From Ophiura sarsii (taxonomy: Eukaryota; Echinodermata; Ophiuroidea; Amphilepidida; Ophiuridae): a stretch of DNA of 64,000 bases. A program made the translations under genes and the position numbers. Below the pieces are notes generated by a model. That model did no database searches and had not been told where the DNA came from. It saw only the letters and a program-made list of their open reading frames with translations. The DNA lies in contig CM069459.1 in the NCBI GenBank assembly GCA_035610835.1, forward strand, positions 30,292,366 to 30,356,365, read 5' to 3'. Shown one piece after another: positions 30,390-43,800 of this stretch (position 1 is its first letter; every line of letters starts with the position of its first letter).

Positions 30390-31760
30390 CTGAGAACGAG
30401 AAAGAAGTAGCATGCAGAGTAAAATTAAGGTTAGGCAACGAAAAAAACTCAAAAAAACTCAACTCTGTTCCATGGGCAAATAGACCTCTCAGGTCAGGTC
30501 GGGTCAGGTAGGGTCGGTCGGGTAGTTTTCTTTTTATTTGTTTGTTTGTTTGTTTTATTTTGTTTTTCAAACATTCTGTGAAAATGTTGATAGATTGTAA
30601 CACATTTTGTAATTTTTAAAAAAAATGTGTTGAATTTCAAAAATGATGATTTTTCATTTAATCAAAGTTGTATAAAAATATATTTATGTCAAAATAATTT
30701 TAAATTTTTCAAACAATTTTCAAACAATTTTTTAAACAAATGAGTTGGTCAGGCCCATAGAACAGGGTGTTTTTTTATTGCCTCATTGGTCTGATGTACA
30801 CTGAGGGAAATACCAATAATTGTCCAGGGGAAGGGGGATTTTAAACAATAAGCAAGAACAAGAAAGAAAGTAACACGCAAGATTATGAGTACCGTATTAT
30901 CCCTATTAAGTGCCCATTCCCTTATAAGTGCCCACCCCCATTTTTCCCAATGACTACCTAAACATAATTCCTTATAAGCGCCCATCTTTTCAATTATCTA
31001 CTGTGTATGGTATGTTTACCGAACGAAAATGTCTTCGCAACCTTGCCGAATTCGACAGTGTTTACGATAAATGAGTTAAAAGAAGGTAATTTAATAAGCG
31101 CCCACCCTAAATCACTTTGCTAACCGCCCTGGGCGCTTAATAGGAATAATACGGTAGTTCAGATGTTTTGTCAGGGATACCATTAGATATCCAAGGGGAG
31201 ACTTTTGTTCATTTTTTACCCGTAACAAGAGAACAAGAAAAGAAGTGGCATGAATGGTTAGGTTTTGATGAAACAGGCCGTACAGGGCGAGTAAAAAAAT
31301 GCAATAGTGGAAAGAAGCCACCTTGTTTTCAAAACCATGATGAATTTTGGATTTGATTAAACCCTGTAATCATGAAAGATGTGTTAGTAAATTTGTAAAA
31401 CAAAAAGAAGTTAATCGCATTTACCGTTTTTGCAGGGGTTTTTTCCTCACCCTGTATCACATGACATATCCAGGGAGAGGAGTAGTAGCAGTTTTTAGGA
31501 GATTCGAAAATACCCTGGCCCTTGTAGGGAAAAAATCTCAACACTTTTGAAAAATGGGGCAAAACTCAGTCACTTGTGAGACAGAGAGGCTGGGAGAAAT
31601 GGAGGGTTAATGATGGGGGGAAAGGGCGGGGGAAATGAATGGGCAGGGCAGGGCTGGGAAAATGTTTTATTTCCAGGGAATCAAGTCCAATTTACCACAA
31701 TAGTTGACATATTTGTATTATGTACAGCTATACATCCCTGGAATGAGCTTCCCATGTTCC

Positions 31761-31800
<40 letters not shown>

Positions 31801-34800
31801 ATATGAATGGGGAAAGAGCAAAAAGTGGATGCAGGTCTGGGTAAAGGGGGAAATTGGGGGATCTCTATTATGGCCACCCGGGTGTGTATTTTTTAAGTTA
31901 CCCGCCCGACGCAAAATCTACCCGCCTCAGGCGTGCGGGCGGGAAGTACAGCCCTGAATACAATTCGTCAAGTTATGGACATATTATAAAGTTTTTGTTA
32001 CCATATCAATGGAGTAAATGAAAATTAATACCTCAAAATATAGTTTAAATTCTTATTTTCATGAATTCGAGCCTTTGGTTGGATCATGGTTGGATACAAG
32101 ATGTATCAAAGACCAGAAATACTCCTTTTTATGAATTTGACTTGTGCCCGAGCTCAAAGTACTACACGCTTAGAAAAAATTGTTCTAAAGTTGTCCTGCC
32201 AGGAGAACCCTTAAAGGTTCTTTAAAGAACCAAAAATAGTTCCCCAAACATGATACAGAACCATTTTTGGTTGATACAGAACCTTTTTTGAAGGTTCTAT
32301 AAGGAACCTCTCTCTTGAACCTTCAAAAAAGGTTCTTGAAAATTGAAGAACCAAACAAAAATGGTTCTGTATCAATCAGAAATGGTTCTGTATCACGTTT
32401 GGGGAACTATTTTTGGTTTTTTAAAGAACCTTTAAGGGTTCTCCTGGCAGGACAAAAAAGGGTTCTTTAATTTCTTAGAGTGTATTATATTTACTCACCT
32501 TCACATTCTTCCACCAATATTTCTCTTTGACTTTCTTTGCAGTGGTCTGGAATGACATAGCTTTAAAATTCAAGTCCTCTGTTAGAAAAAAAGAGAGAAA
32601 AAAAAAGAGAGAGAAAAGAAAAGAAAAGAATAATCAGAAAGATTGAGCCAACGAGAATCTGTGGATAAATTCATTATTTTTTTGTTTTGAGGGAGGGTGG
32701 TTAACACATTTTTGAAGAAAAAAAATCAAAATGTTTAACTTTTTTTTCATTTATTTTGTTTCTTTCAAAGTAAAAAGAAATCTTAAATAAGCTAAAAAAA
32801 GTACACATTTTTTCAAGATTCTGCTCTAGCATGATACTATACTATAGCTTAAAAGTATGACTAAACAATCAACCATGTATGTATACCTTTTCTAACCACC
32901 CTACACACCACAAATACAAATCCCTATGGTGCTAGCTGCTGGAGCTCCCCCCCCCCCCCACCACCACCACACACACCGCTACTTGTAATGACCTGCAAAA
33001 ACGAGGACCAAACGTGGTACTATCCAAATGAGGACCCACCAACCTGGTCACACACAGAGGACCAAAATGGCGGCCGAATTGGGTGTCAATCTGATGCCAC
33101 GATCTGCCCGAAAAAAACTTGAAGCAGGCAGCTTTGAAGCTATAACCAGTTGGTGCAGTCGGTAAGGTGTCTGACTTTCACACACACAGCCCTGGTTCGG
33201 TCCCCGGTGGGGAGACTGATCCCCCACCCCTAAAAAAACGTTCACCCATTTTTCTCCCCTGATAGTTTCATTTCCAAAAACATGTCCAGGGAATTACGGT
33301 TAATGTCATATACAGGACCTTATAAATGTATCTAGCAGTTACTTTCTTTTGGCTTCATTTTTTATGGCTCAACATATCCATCTTTGAATAAATGGACCCA
33401 CCCCCACCTCTGGGATTCCTTATTACTTGCATTCCTTTCAAGATACTCCAGTAGTTTCTCGCCACTTCTTAGCCGCTTTATGTCAATGCTTACTACTTTC
33501 ATAAGGCCCCCCCACTTTCACATTCCCTCTATACATTTAGTCCTCCCCTTATAGGGTGACTGTAAACACAATAACCCAAAAAATTGCATCAAAACAAGTG
33601 TATCTTATCCCCCGTTCTCTTTACAGGCAGCTCAAAACACCAATTTAGTCCGTCGAACAAATTAATTTCCATTTTAATTGAAGACCCCCCAAATTCGAGT
33701 TAGGTGCGGTATTGTAACATTTGTGTATTATTTTAGATAATTAGGATAATTTGTGTGTTAAAGTATAGGGTAAAAAATCCGCTAATTTAGATATTTACAA
33801 CTTCATTTTAGCTATTACGCTAATTTGGACTTAGACTTTTTTGAAATTATTTTAACTTTTTTTATATGAAAGTAGGCGCTAATAAGATATTAGCGGCTAA
33901 TCAGCTATTATCTTAATAGCGAGAATATCCGATATTACGCTAATTTGGACTTAGACTTTTTTTGAAATTATTGAAACATTTTTATAAGGAAAGTAGGCGC
34001 TAATAAGATATTAGCGGCTAATCAGCTATTATCTTAATAGCGAGAATATCCGATATTACGCTAATCTGGACTTCGATTTTTTTGTTGAAATTATTTAAAC
34101 TTTTTTATATGAAAGTAGGCGCTAATAAGATATTAGCGGCTAATCAGCTATTATCTTAATAGCAAGAATATCCGATATTACGCTAATTTGGACTTAGATT
34201 TTTTTTGAAATTATTTTAACTTTTTTTATATGAAAGTAGGCGCTAATAAGATATTAGCGGCTAATCAGCTATTATCTTAATAGCGAGAATATCCGATATT
34301 ACGCTAATTTGGACTTAGACTTTTTTGAAATTATTTTAACATTTTTTATATGAAAGTAGGCGCTAATAAGATATTAGCGGCTAATCAGCTATTATCTTAA
34401 TAGCGAGAATATCCGATATTACGCTAATTTGGACTTAGACTTTTTTTGAAATTATTGAAACATTTTTATATGAAAGTAGGCGCTAATAAGATATTAGCGG
34501 CTAATCAGCAATTATCTTAATAGCGAGAATATCCGATATTACGCTAATTTGGACTTCGATTTTTTTTGTTGAAATTATTCAATCTTTTTAATATGAAACT
34601 AGACGCAATTAAGATATTAGCGGCTAATCAGCTATTATCTTAATAGCGATAATATCCGATATTACGCTAATTTGGACTTAGACTTTTTTTTGAAATTATT
34701 TAAACTTTTTAATATGAAAGTAGGCGCTAATACGATATTAGCGACTAATCAGCTATTATCTTAATAGCGAGAATATCCGATATTACGCTAATCTGGACTT

Positions 34801-37800
34801 AGACTTTTTTGAAATTATTTAAACTTTTTTATATGAAAGTAGGCGCTAATAAGATATTAGCGGCTAATCAGCTATTATCTTAATAGTAAGAATATCCGAT
34901 ATTACGCTAATTTGGACATAGACTTTTTTTGAAATTATTTTAACTTTTTTTATATGAAAGTAGGCGCTAATAAGATATTAGCGGCTAATCAGCTATTATC
35001 TTAATAGCGAGAATATCCGATATTACGCTAATCTGGACTTAGACTTTTTTGAAATTATTTAAACTTTTTTATATGAAAGTAGGCGCTAATAAGCGAGATC
35101 AGCTATTATCTTAATAGCAAGAATATCCGATATTACGCTAATGTGGACTTAGACTTTTTTTGAAATTATTTTAACTTTTTTTTATATGAAAGTAGGCGCT
35201 AATAAGATATTAGCGGCTAATCAGCTATTATCTTAATAGCGAGAATATCCGATATTACGCTAATTTGGACTTAGACTTTTTTGAAATTATTTGAACTTTG
35301 TTATATGAAAGTAGGCGCTAATAAGATATTAGCGGCTAATCAGCAATTATCTTAATAGCGAGAATATCCGATATTACGCTAATTTGGACTTAGACTTTTT
35401 TTGAAATTATTGAAACTTTTTAAACTGAAAGTAGGCGCTAATACGATATTAGCGGCTAATCAGCTATTATCTTAATAGCGAGAATATCCGATATTACGCT
35501 AATTTGGACTTAGACTTTTTTTGAAATTATTGACACTTTAGACTTTTTTTTGAAATTATTGAAACTTTAGACTTTTTTTTGAAATTATGGAACTTTTTTA
35601 TAAGGAAAGTAGGCGCTAATAAGATATTAGCGGCTAATCAGCTATTATCTTAATAGCGAGAATATCCGATATTACGCTAATTTGGACTTCGACTTTTTTT
35701 GAAATTATTCAATCTTTTCAATATGAAACTAGACGCAATTAAGATATTAGCGGCTAATCAGCTATTATCTTAATAGCGAGAATATCCGATATTACGCTAA
35801 TTTGGACTTAGACTTTTTTGAAATTATTGAAACTTTTTTATAAGAAAGTAGGCGCTAATAAGATATTAGCGGCTAATCAGCTATTATCTTAATAGCGAGA
35901 ATATCCGATATTACGCTAATTTGGACTTAGACTTTTTTTGAAATTATTGAAACTTTTTTATATGTAAGTAGGCGCTAATAAGATATTAGCGGCTAATCAG
36001 CTATTATCTTAATAGCGAGAATATCCGATATTACGCTGATTTGGACTTAGACTTTTTTTGAAATTATTTAAACTTTTTTATAATCTAGGCGCAATTAAAG
36101 ATATTAGCGGCTAATCAGCTATTATCTTAATAGCGACAATATAATATCCGATATTTAGCTAATTTGGGCTTAGATTTGTTTTGAAATTATTTAAACTTTT
36201 TTATATGAAACTAACTGCACTGTTAAAAATAATTCAAAATGGTGCACTCCCGTTGACATAGATATAGGTCGTCTGAGAGAGGAATTATTTTTAAGACGCC
36301 CCCGCCCGTTTGATTTGTTTTGGTTTGTTTATTTATTAACGCCGATACCGAGAGTAACCGTTATATGTAAATTAATCAACATTTAAATGTACGCTGGTGT
36401 CAGTGATGCTGTTTCAAGGTAAGGAGCACATCAAAACTCGACCGCCCGGCAACCGCCGGTTCCGTGGAGTTCCGTGCGGTTGCAGCCGGTTTCTATTGTT
36501 CTAAACAATGATATGCGGTCCAACCGGGCGGGACCGGCGGTTGCCGCGCGGTCGAGTTTTGATGTGCTCCCTAATGAAAAACATTTGTTATGATATTTTC
36601 ATCGTTAACTGACTGTTAAAAAAGAAAAGTTTCAATAAATAGCGATGGTTTTGTTTGAATCAAGTTTTACTGTGTTCTTGTGAGTAGAAACAACAATAAA
36701 GATAATTTTAATTTAATATTTATCTTGAATTCTAAAGTTGTTGTTTTTTTCTAAGAAAGGTTTCAATAAATATCGATGGTATTGTTTTAATCACGTTTCA
36801 CAGTGTTTTTGTGAGCAGAAACAACAAAAGTATTCTAGAATTCTTAAGTCATTTTGTTTCTAAATCTTCAACACTACTTCGTGTCCTTTAAATTGGTTGG
36901 TTGGTTTATCGATGTTTTGATATAAAAAAAAGGTTTCAATAAATATCGATGGAATTGTTTTATACGCGTTTTACATTGTTTTTGTGAGTACAAACAGCAA
37001 AAGTATACAAAAAGCAAAAGTAATTTTAATTTAATATTCATCTAAAATTCTGAAGTTGTTTTGTTTCTAAATCTTCAACACTACCTCGTATCCTTTGAAT
37101 TGGTTGGTTGGTTTATCGATGTTTTGATCTTAAGAAACTGATATAATTGATCTTTATGTTTTACAAACCCAGCCATTTGTAAATGCTTTACATTCAATTG
37201 ATACTGTAAGTATTGGTGTGGAATGGTATTATTGCGTAATGTGATTTATCCCCAAAATGCTGTGCTTATACCTTAAGGGGGCTGTGGACTCTCAGGTACA
37301 GCCTCCGTAAAACTGCCGTAACTTCTTCAATATTCATTTAATCTTTATAAACTTATACAGTTTTTTGCAGAAAAGGGTTCAATGAATCCAACCATGATAA
37401 TGAAATTGACCATTTTGGAAAAAATTATAAAAAACACGTTTTTTGACCCATTTTAGGTTTGGAAAGATAACTCAAAATATATTTTGTTAAATGTTATCAT
37501 ACTAGTTTTATGATAATCCTGATAACATTCCCCAGGAGCGTTTTTGTTTTTGTTTTGAATAATCAATTATTTTTTGAGTTATAGACCAAAAAGTGCCAAA
37601 AAATGTGATTTTCATGATTTTGGCGGTAAAAAATCACGTTTTTTGGCACTTTTTGGTCTATTATAACTCAAAAAATAATTGATTATTCAATAAAAACAAA
37701 AAAACGCTCCTGGGGAATGTTATCAGGATTATCATAAAACTAGTATGACAAAATGTAACAACATATATTTTGAGTTATCTTTTCCAAACCTAAAATGGGT

Positions 37801-40800
37801 CAAAAAACGTGTTTTTTATAATTTTTTCCAAAATGGTCAATTTCATTATCATGGTTGGATTCATTGAACCCTTTTCTGCTAAAAACTGTATACATTTATA
37901 AAGATTAAATGAATATTGAAGAAGTTACGGCAGTTTTACGGAGACTGTACCTGAGAGTCCACACCCCCCTTAATTGGTTGGTTTGAGATGTCTTAGTCTT
38001 TAAAATTGATTTGGGAATTCCTTTAGTATACTCTACCACTGCATGTCTTCAATGGGGACTTTAAAGAACGACCCATACACTTATAATGTGAAGAAAACCA
38101 ATGGTAGGGTATTCTAAAGCTTACCCAATCCGGTCCCACAATGCATAGAACGTGGCTTTACATTTAAAGAACGACCCATATCCTATGTTACAAACCTCTC
38201 TACTTTGACAAACTTGTCACATAATACGGAGCTTTTAAAGAAAATCCAAAATATATTTCATTTATCGTTCCCTCAATGCAAATATCATTTATATCATTTT
38301 TTAAGACAAACATTTGTACCTAAATTCAGTCCCACAATGCATTGAGTGTGGCTCTTAATTTAAAGAATGACCCACAGTATATTTTGGCCAGCCTGTCACA
38401 TGATACAGAAATTCGGTCCCACAATGCATTGAGTGTGGCTCTAAAATTTATAGGCGGGGCCTTTAAAGAAAGACCCAAAATATATTTCATTTATCGGTCC
38501 CTCAATGCAAATATCATTTATCATTTTTTTAAGGCAGACATATGTACCTAAATTCAGTCCTACAATGCATTGAGTGTGGCTCTTAATTTAAAGAACGACC
38601 CAGTGTATTTTGGCCAGCCTGTCACATGATACAGAAATTCGGTCCCACAATGCATTTTTAAGAGGCAGCCGCAGATAGCATACAAATACGGGGTTTTAAC
38701 AATTTATGCGGGCCGTTTAAATTTAGCTTAGTATTTTAAAGAACGACGCATAATATATTTTAGCTGTCGTCCCACAATGCAATAATGCATTTTTAAGAGG
38801 CAACCGCAGATCAATGTATACGGGGCTTATAACAATTTTGACGTGGCCTTTCATTTTTTAAGGAAGACATATTTGTACCTAAATCCAGTCCCAAAATGCA
38901 TTGAGTGTGGTAGTTTTTTAAAGAACGACGCATAATCTATTTTAGCTGTCGGTTCCACAATGCAATATCAAGAGGCAGCCACATAATAATCTATTTTTGA
39001 GCAACATACGACCCGTGGCCACACCTAACACATGATACACTAATTTGGTCTTAAATTTAGCTGGGCATTTTAAAGAACGACGCATAATATATATTAGCTA
39101 TCGGTCCCACAATGCAATATTAAGAGGCAGCCACCAAATATAACATATTTTGGCCACCTCACACAATTTATTTATTTATTTATTTATTTATTTATTCGGA
39201 AAACGCTTTCAAAACAGCGGCACCCACCAACAGATGGTGGTGCATCCAACAAATATAAAGTAAGATACATCAAAAGATAGGAAAAAACACTTATACAAAC
39301 AAGAGAGATAAATCATACACTCATGAAATCATGAGAATTATATACATTGAGATGGGCTCATCGAGTCCTGACACGTGGAGCTTGATATATTGATTAATGA
39401 TCATTATTACTTAATAACACCGTCCTACATGACCATGCACGTTTTAAGTATGACTTACAAAAGACATCAAAATGTCTATCGATTAATGCATTGTATGAAT
39501 AGTTATTTACCAACGGGGTGACAGACAAACAATTACTACCTAAGATTAGACATAGTTTTGTATTATCATCACTTAGATTAAAAAAATTCCATACATAAGA
39601 GAGATCTGCTTGACGAAGATTCATTTGTAAATTGTGAAGCTCATTGTCACGGATTGCACGTAATGACTTACATAAAAGCATAAAATGTTTGATATCTTCG
39701 CAATCTCTATTACAGAGTAAACATATACCATCATAGGAAAAGTCATTTGTACCTAAATTCAGTCCCACAATGCATAGAGTGTGGCTCTTAATCTAAAGAA
39801 CGACCCATAGTCTATTTTGGCCAACCTGTCACATGATACAGAAATTCGCTCCCACAATGCATTTTAAGAGACAACCGCAGATCAATGTATACGAGGCTTA
39901 TCACAACTTTGACGGAGCTTATCATTTGTACCTAAATTCAGTCCCACAATGCATTGAGTGTGATTATAATTTAAAGAACGACGCATATTGTATTTTAGCT
40001 GTCGGTCCCACATTGTACGGAGCTTATAACAATTTTGACGGGGCTTTTAAATTTAGCTGGGTATTTTAAAGAACGACGCATAATATATATTAGCTATCGG
40101 TCCCACAATGCAATATTAGGAGGCAGCCACCACATATAACATATTTTGGCCACCTCACACAATGCAATAAGGAAAAGTCATTTGTACCTAAATTCAGTCC
40201 CACAATGCATAGAGTGTGGCTCTTATCTAAAGAACAACCCAGTCGATTTTGGCCAACCTCTCACATGATACAGAAATTCGCCCCCACAATGCATTTTAAG
40301 AGGCAACCGCGGATCAATGTATACATTGGTATACGGGGCTTATAACAATTTTGACGGAGCTTATCATTTTTTTAAGGAAGACATTTGTACCCAAATTAAG
40401 TCACACAATGCATTGAGTGTGGTAGTATCTTAAAGAACGACGCATACGGGGCTTATAACATTTTTGAATGCATTTAAGGAAAAGTCATTTGTACCTAAAT
40501 TCAGTCCCACAATGCATAGAGTGTGGCTCTTATCTAAAGAACAACCCAGTCGATTTTGGCCAACCTCTCACATGATACAGAAATTCGTCCCACAATGCAT
40601 TTTTAAGAGGCAACCGCAGATCAATGTATACGGAGCTTATAACAATTTTGACGGAGCTTATCATTTTTTTAAGGAAGACATTTGTATCCAAATTAAGTCA
40701 ATGCATTGAGTGTGGTAGTATCTTAAAGAACGACGCATACGGGGCTTATAACATTTTTGAGGGGGCTTTTAAATTTAGCTGGGTATTCTAAAGAACGACG

Positions 40801-43800
40801 CATAATATATATTAGCTATCGGTCCCATGCAATATTTAAGAGGCAGCCACCACATATAACCTATCTTGGCCAACCTAGGACCCGTCACACAATGCAAAAA
40901 ATTCATTTGTACCTAAATTTAGTCGCACAATGCATAGAGTGTGGCTCTTAATTTAAAGAACGACCCATAGTCTATTTTGGCCAACCTGTCACATGATACA
41001 GAAATTCAGTCCCACAATGCATTTTTAAGATCAATGTATACGGGGCTAATAACAATTTTGACGGGGTTTCTCATTCCCGCGAGAAAAAGAAAGAAATTGG
41101 CGACGGGCATTTATTAAGGAAGTCATTTGTACTTAAATTCAGTGGCCAAAAAGCGCAAAATAATTTTCTGCGAAAATATTGTTTTCAACATTCATGCACT
41201 TGCATCCAGAGGTCGCCCGCGAAAAAAAGCAATTCGCGAAATGTCTAGGATATCAAAATGCGCGAAAATATCTTTACGCGAAAATATTGACTTTTACCGC
41301 TACCAATCGTCAGTTTCAAAGACTAAAAGTTCTGAGTTTCTAAAAGATTTATTTTAAATAGCATGATATCGTCAATATCGGATATTTTTACTATATAGGT
41401 TTTCCCAGTCGATTTAAAACTATACTTCATTCTATTTAGTATTTTTGTAGTTTCAATTCACGCTAAATTGGTTGAACAGATTTAGTATAATGTCAATTTC
41501 CATATAAAGTCATTCAATTAAGTAATATCAGCATTCAATTAAGTAATATCAGCATTCAATCACACTATCCATTCAAGTCAGTTGACAATAGAAGCATTCA
41601 ATATAGTATATGGTCATGTGTTTTAAGCTCGCCTCCTTTCGCGTTACACACGGATTTCGGCTTTCGCGACATGATTTTAACTTTACACATTTATATTTGC
41701 TTGTATACCCCCTGAGGTAGTAAAAGTATACATTTTCTGAAGGGAAATTGCATGAGGAAACCAAATATGCCATTAAAATTACAGTACGACCAAGAACTAA
41801 AATGGTATGATCGAAAATGTTCGGAAAATATCAGAGTTTTTTAATTTTTAATTTGAGATCCATATATTTTTTATACCTACCCCTATCATTATTTTTTTTA
41901 CATATTTGAATTCCTCATGAAATTACCCATTATATGATATATAATTGTCAAAGTTACTACGTCGGTATGGTAATTATACCGGCTAGTGAATATCTCCAAT
42001 TTTTATTTTATATATTTTTAGAATTATCAGAAATATTTGTTTAAGGATGAACCCTTCCCTGATATAAACTGCATTTCTGAATTCCTCTAGTTACAAGCTT
42101 TCCAAAAATGTATACTTTTGCTATCATAGGTTGAAAACTTTTTCTGTTATAGTCATTTTTGTAAATCCGGTAAATTGAGGCTGATTATTCATGTTGACTG
42201 TGTAGCGAATAGGGAGAAAGCTGATGATGATTGTCTTATCCATAATTAATTAGTTGTTAATAATAGTTGACAAGTCTGTTGAACCACATACTTAAAGACT
42301 ACTAAATATCCTTTGAAATGGGACCAAAATTGTCTTTGTAACATTAGGGGATGACTAGTTATTGTAAAAAGAACAAAGCATGGGATTATCCCCATTGAGT
42401 TTGTACAGGCGGCACTCCTTCCAGCGGCACCCCTTCCAGCACCACCCCTGGTCCCCAAACATCAAACAGCTGTATCTCCCTTTCTGTATTAGCTATACCA
42501 ATGCCATTTGGCAGGCAGATAGCTTGTTATTAGGGCTTTAAAATGATACCAAATTTGTTGAGATAGCTTTTGTGGTTTTAAAAATATTTGAGGAAAATGA
42601 CAGCATGAAGCTAAAAAATGTAACGGCACCACCCTATTGGGAGGCGAGTTCATAACGCGTGACCATATCCATCACGCTATTCGATATAACTGCAAACTAA
42701 TTCATGGAGGATTAGTGCAGCTGTCATATCGTGAATTCAATTACATTTCTGTGCAAACAATTACCATTTTATTGCATTCTATTTAGTAACATATGTTGAG
42801 CAATCAAGTTCCAAAAATATGTGTAACTCTTTGGCGAAGATATCATCAAACCATAGATTGTATTCAAGGTTCTTTTCTACAGCAATCCTCCTATCCAACT
42901 GAATATCACGCAATGGCAGCCGCTAATCCGCCTCCACCTCCTCCACCTCCCCCTCCCTCCCCGTGCTATACATGGGGCGACAGGCCCGGCCCCCTCCACC
43001 AAAAAAAAGGGGGAAGGAAAAAAAAGAGGAAAAAAAGGGGAAAAGAGAGGAAGAAGAGGGGATAAAAAGTTCGAAAATTGAACAAAAATCCAATTCTGAG
43101 GGGCACATCCCCCCTCAGACCTCCCCCCCCTGTTTGAGCTTTTAAACCATCTATACTTTATAAATCAAAAATATATTAGTATAATATGCTCATCTTCTTT
43201 CGTGCATTGATAATTTAAAAAAAAATGGAAATGAAGAGGTGGCTCTTCGATAACATTTTGGTCAAAAGTATACACCAGATCGCACCAAATGAGTTCGTAA
43301 ATTGAAACTTTTTCTACTTCTGAGGGGGGCACATCCCCCCTCAGACACCCCCCTGTCCGAGCATAGCATTTATATATATTTATATGTCCTAATGGATCGG
43401 CATATAATTATACAGTTTTCTTGTATAATTATTCGTTCATTTATTCATATCAATAATTATATGAAATAAACATCGCATGTAATTAGAATATCTGTAAATG
43501 GAGAATAAAGGGAACACTCCAACGCCTTTCTCAACTTATGTCCAAACAAGAACATGAAAGTAATGCATAATGACCCAATCGCAGACATTACGCCATGTTT
43601 GGAACCGTTATCCCCTCATTCCTAAAAATATTCCAAAAAGATATATACACATCGCCACTGATTCTGCTTACTTAATTTAAATGGAATTAAAAAAGTGTTA
43701 AATTGCATACTCATGAATGAAAATGAAAATACGATTATGATCACTGACCATTGTGCACAAATATCCAATTGAATTTGAATACAGATGTTACATATCATAT

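Noticed and set aside
31610..31957. Proline- and glycine-rich frames over C runs, here and near 15835-16169, 42793-43065, 47589-47856, 48013-48270 and 49650-49952
   Set aside because: The homopolymer creates long frames on both strands; flanks belong to transposons.
27407..33207. tRNA genes at the three B-box-like sites
   Set aside because: A and B boxes are visible but acceptor stems do not pair, and the heads join SINE bodies.
33800..36230. CRISPR-like array
   Set aside because: Monomers are contiguous 120-bp satellite units with no unique spacers, and the DNA is from an animal.
39394..39768. 124-codon frame as a host zinc-finger gene
   Set aside because: The CxxC..H..C motif sits at the end of a LINE-type protein with an (AAAT)n tail, and the first codons belong to the flanking repeat.
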